NCBI RefSeq assembly: GCF_001514115.1
Contig: NZ_KQ948454.1
Coordinates: 186,001 to 250,000 of the forward strand
Origin: Streptomyces olivochromogenes
Lineage (GTDB): Bacteria > Actinomycetota > Actinomycetes > Streptomycetales > Streptomycetaceae
Direction: 5' to 3'
DNA length: 64,000 bases
Position 1 is the stretch's first letter. Every line of letters starts with the position of its first letter. The translations under genes and the position numbers were made by a program. The notes beneath the pieces were generated by a model. The model ran no database searches, was not told the DNA's origin, and was given only the letters and a program-made list of their open reading frames with translations. Shown one piece after another: positions 63,407-64,000 of this stretch.

Positions 63407-64000
63407 ATGCCCTTCGATCACAACGATCACTACCACCGGATGCTGCTGCGGAAGTTGCCGAAGCACGGGCGTACCGCTCTCGACGTCGGCTGTGGCACCG
63501 GGGGTTTCGCGCGGCGGATGGCGGCGCGGGGCTATGAGGTCGACGCCGTCGATCCGTCCGCCGAGGTGATCGCCGCGGCGCAACGGATCGGGGGCGGCCC
63601 TCGGTTCCGGCGAACGGACATCGCCTCCGCCGGGCTGCCGAAGGGGCACTACGACGTCATCACCTGCCTGGCGAGCCTGCATCACATGCCGTTCGGCACG
63701 GTGACCAGGTTCCGGGAGGCGCTCGCGCCCGGCGGGGTGCTGCTGGTGCTGGGCTGCTACGCGGGAATCAGCTGGTGGGACCTCGCCGCCGTGCCCGCCA
63801 ACGCCGTGGCGCGGGCGGGGGTGGCGATGGGCGAGCGGCTGCGCGGAAGCGAAGCCGTGCCCCGTGCGGGCGCCGGTGCGCGAGCCGCGGATGTCGCTGG
63901 CGGACGTCCGGAGCGAGGCGGACCGGCTGCTGCCCGGCTCCCGCGTCCGCCAACTCCTCTACTGGCGTTATCTGTTGACGTACCGGGTCGGCGGGGTCGA
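63407..64000 (+). pseudogene. Class I methyltransferase, frameshifted and cut by the window edge
   Basis: From MPFDHNDHYHRMLLRKLP the frame encodes a SAM-dependent methyltransferase with TALDVGCGTGGFARRMA and CLASLHHMPFG. After GSEAVP the reading becomes Ala/Gly/Arg-rich. The frame offset by one base then continues with family-like sequence (APVREPRMSLADVRSEADRL, then LLYWRYLLTYR) to the window end. Removing one C from the CCCC run at 63860-63863 rejoins the two parts. It is either a true frameshift or a base-call error. The 3' end lies outside the window. Confidence 0.75.

Overview
The window is a high-GC chromosomal segment of a Streptomyces. The evidence is very GC-rich codon usage, adjacent bldM and whiD sporulation regulators, an LAETG sortase substrate, many extracytoplasmic Ser/Thr kinases, and small repeats typical of Streptomyces intergenic DNA. 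Several genes occur in the same neighbourhood in Mycobacterium tuberculosis: groES, groEL1, the WhiB3/WhiD protein, the SigD/ShbA sigma factor, guaB2, guaB3, a ChoD-like oxidoreductase and guaA. The core is therefore an old actinobacterial backbone. I see no rRNA or tRNA gene, CRISPR array, prophage or insertion sequence.

Layout. 1-5 kb: two NlpC/P60 cell-wall hydrolases, the first behind the 3' end of a ydaO-type c-di-AMP riboswitch, with small membrane proteins. 5-9 kb: a PspC-type histidine kinase and LuxR response regulator, divergent from a PspC/toastrack membrane protein. 9-13.9 kb: DoxX protein, membrane proteins, a DUF4429 protein, a class II aldolase and a flavin-reductase-fold protein preceded by a perfect 15-bp palindrome. 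13.9-16.7 kb: guaA, then chorismate mutase behind a short Phe/Tyr-containing leader peptide and a terminator hairpin that looks like an attenuator. 16.7-23.7 kb: a membrane protein carrying an in-frame small repeat, an LAETG surface protein, a GMC oxidoreductase with a cysteine cluster, an aldehyde dehydrogenase and a Uma2 protein. 24-28.4 kb: tandem duplicated GT2 glycosyltransferases behind AT-rich leaders. 28.5-40.2 kb: a lipoprotein and five kinase-like membrane proteins, one a pseudokinase split by a large insertion. 40.4-45.6 kb: a serine hydrolase, glpD, a nucleotide-sugar dehydrogenase homologue lacking its key catalytic residues, and a membrane protein. 45.7-50.9 kb: guaB3-like gene, guaB, shbA, bldM with a sigma-BldN-type promoter, and whiD. 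50.9-56.6 kb: LysR/MOSC pair, SDR, SnoaL-like protein, and groES-groEL1 under two CIRCE operators. 56.7-64 kb: two coupled polysaccharide deacetylase lipoproteins, a methyltransferase, an ECF42-type sigma factor with its YCII partner and a matching promoter, a second Uma2 protein, an HTH/zinc-ribbon protein and a methyltransferase gene with an apparent frameshift.

Themes. Cell-envelope growth and sensing recur: NlpC/P60 enzymes, PspC signalling, kinases with external domains, deacetylases, GT2 enzymes. Guanine nucleotide synthesis (guaA, guaB, guaB3-like) and developmental or global control (shbA, bldM, whiD) sit together. The most promising leads are the chorismate mutase leader, the split pseudokinase, the dehydrogenase without catalytic residues, the palindromic operator and the repeated leaderless-start signature.
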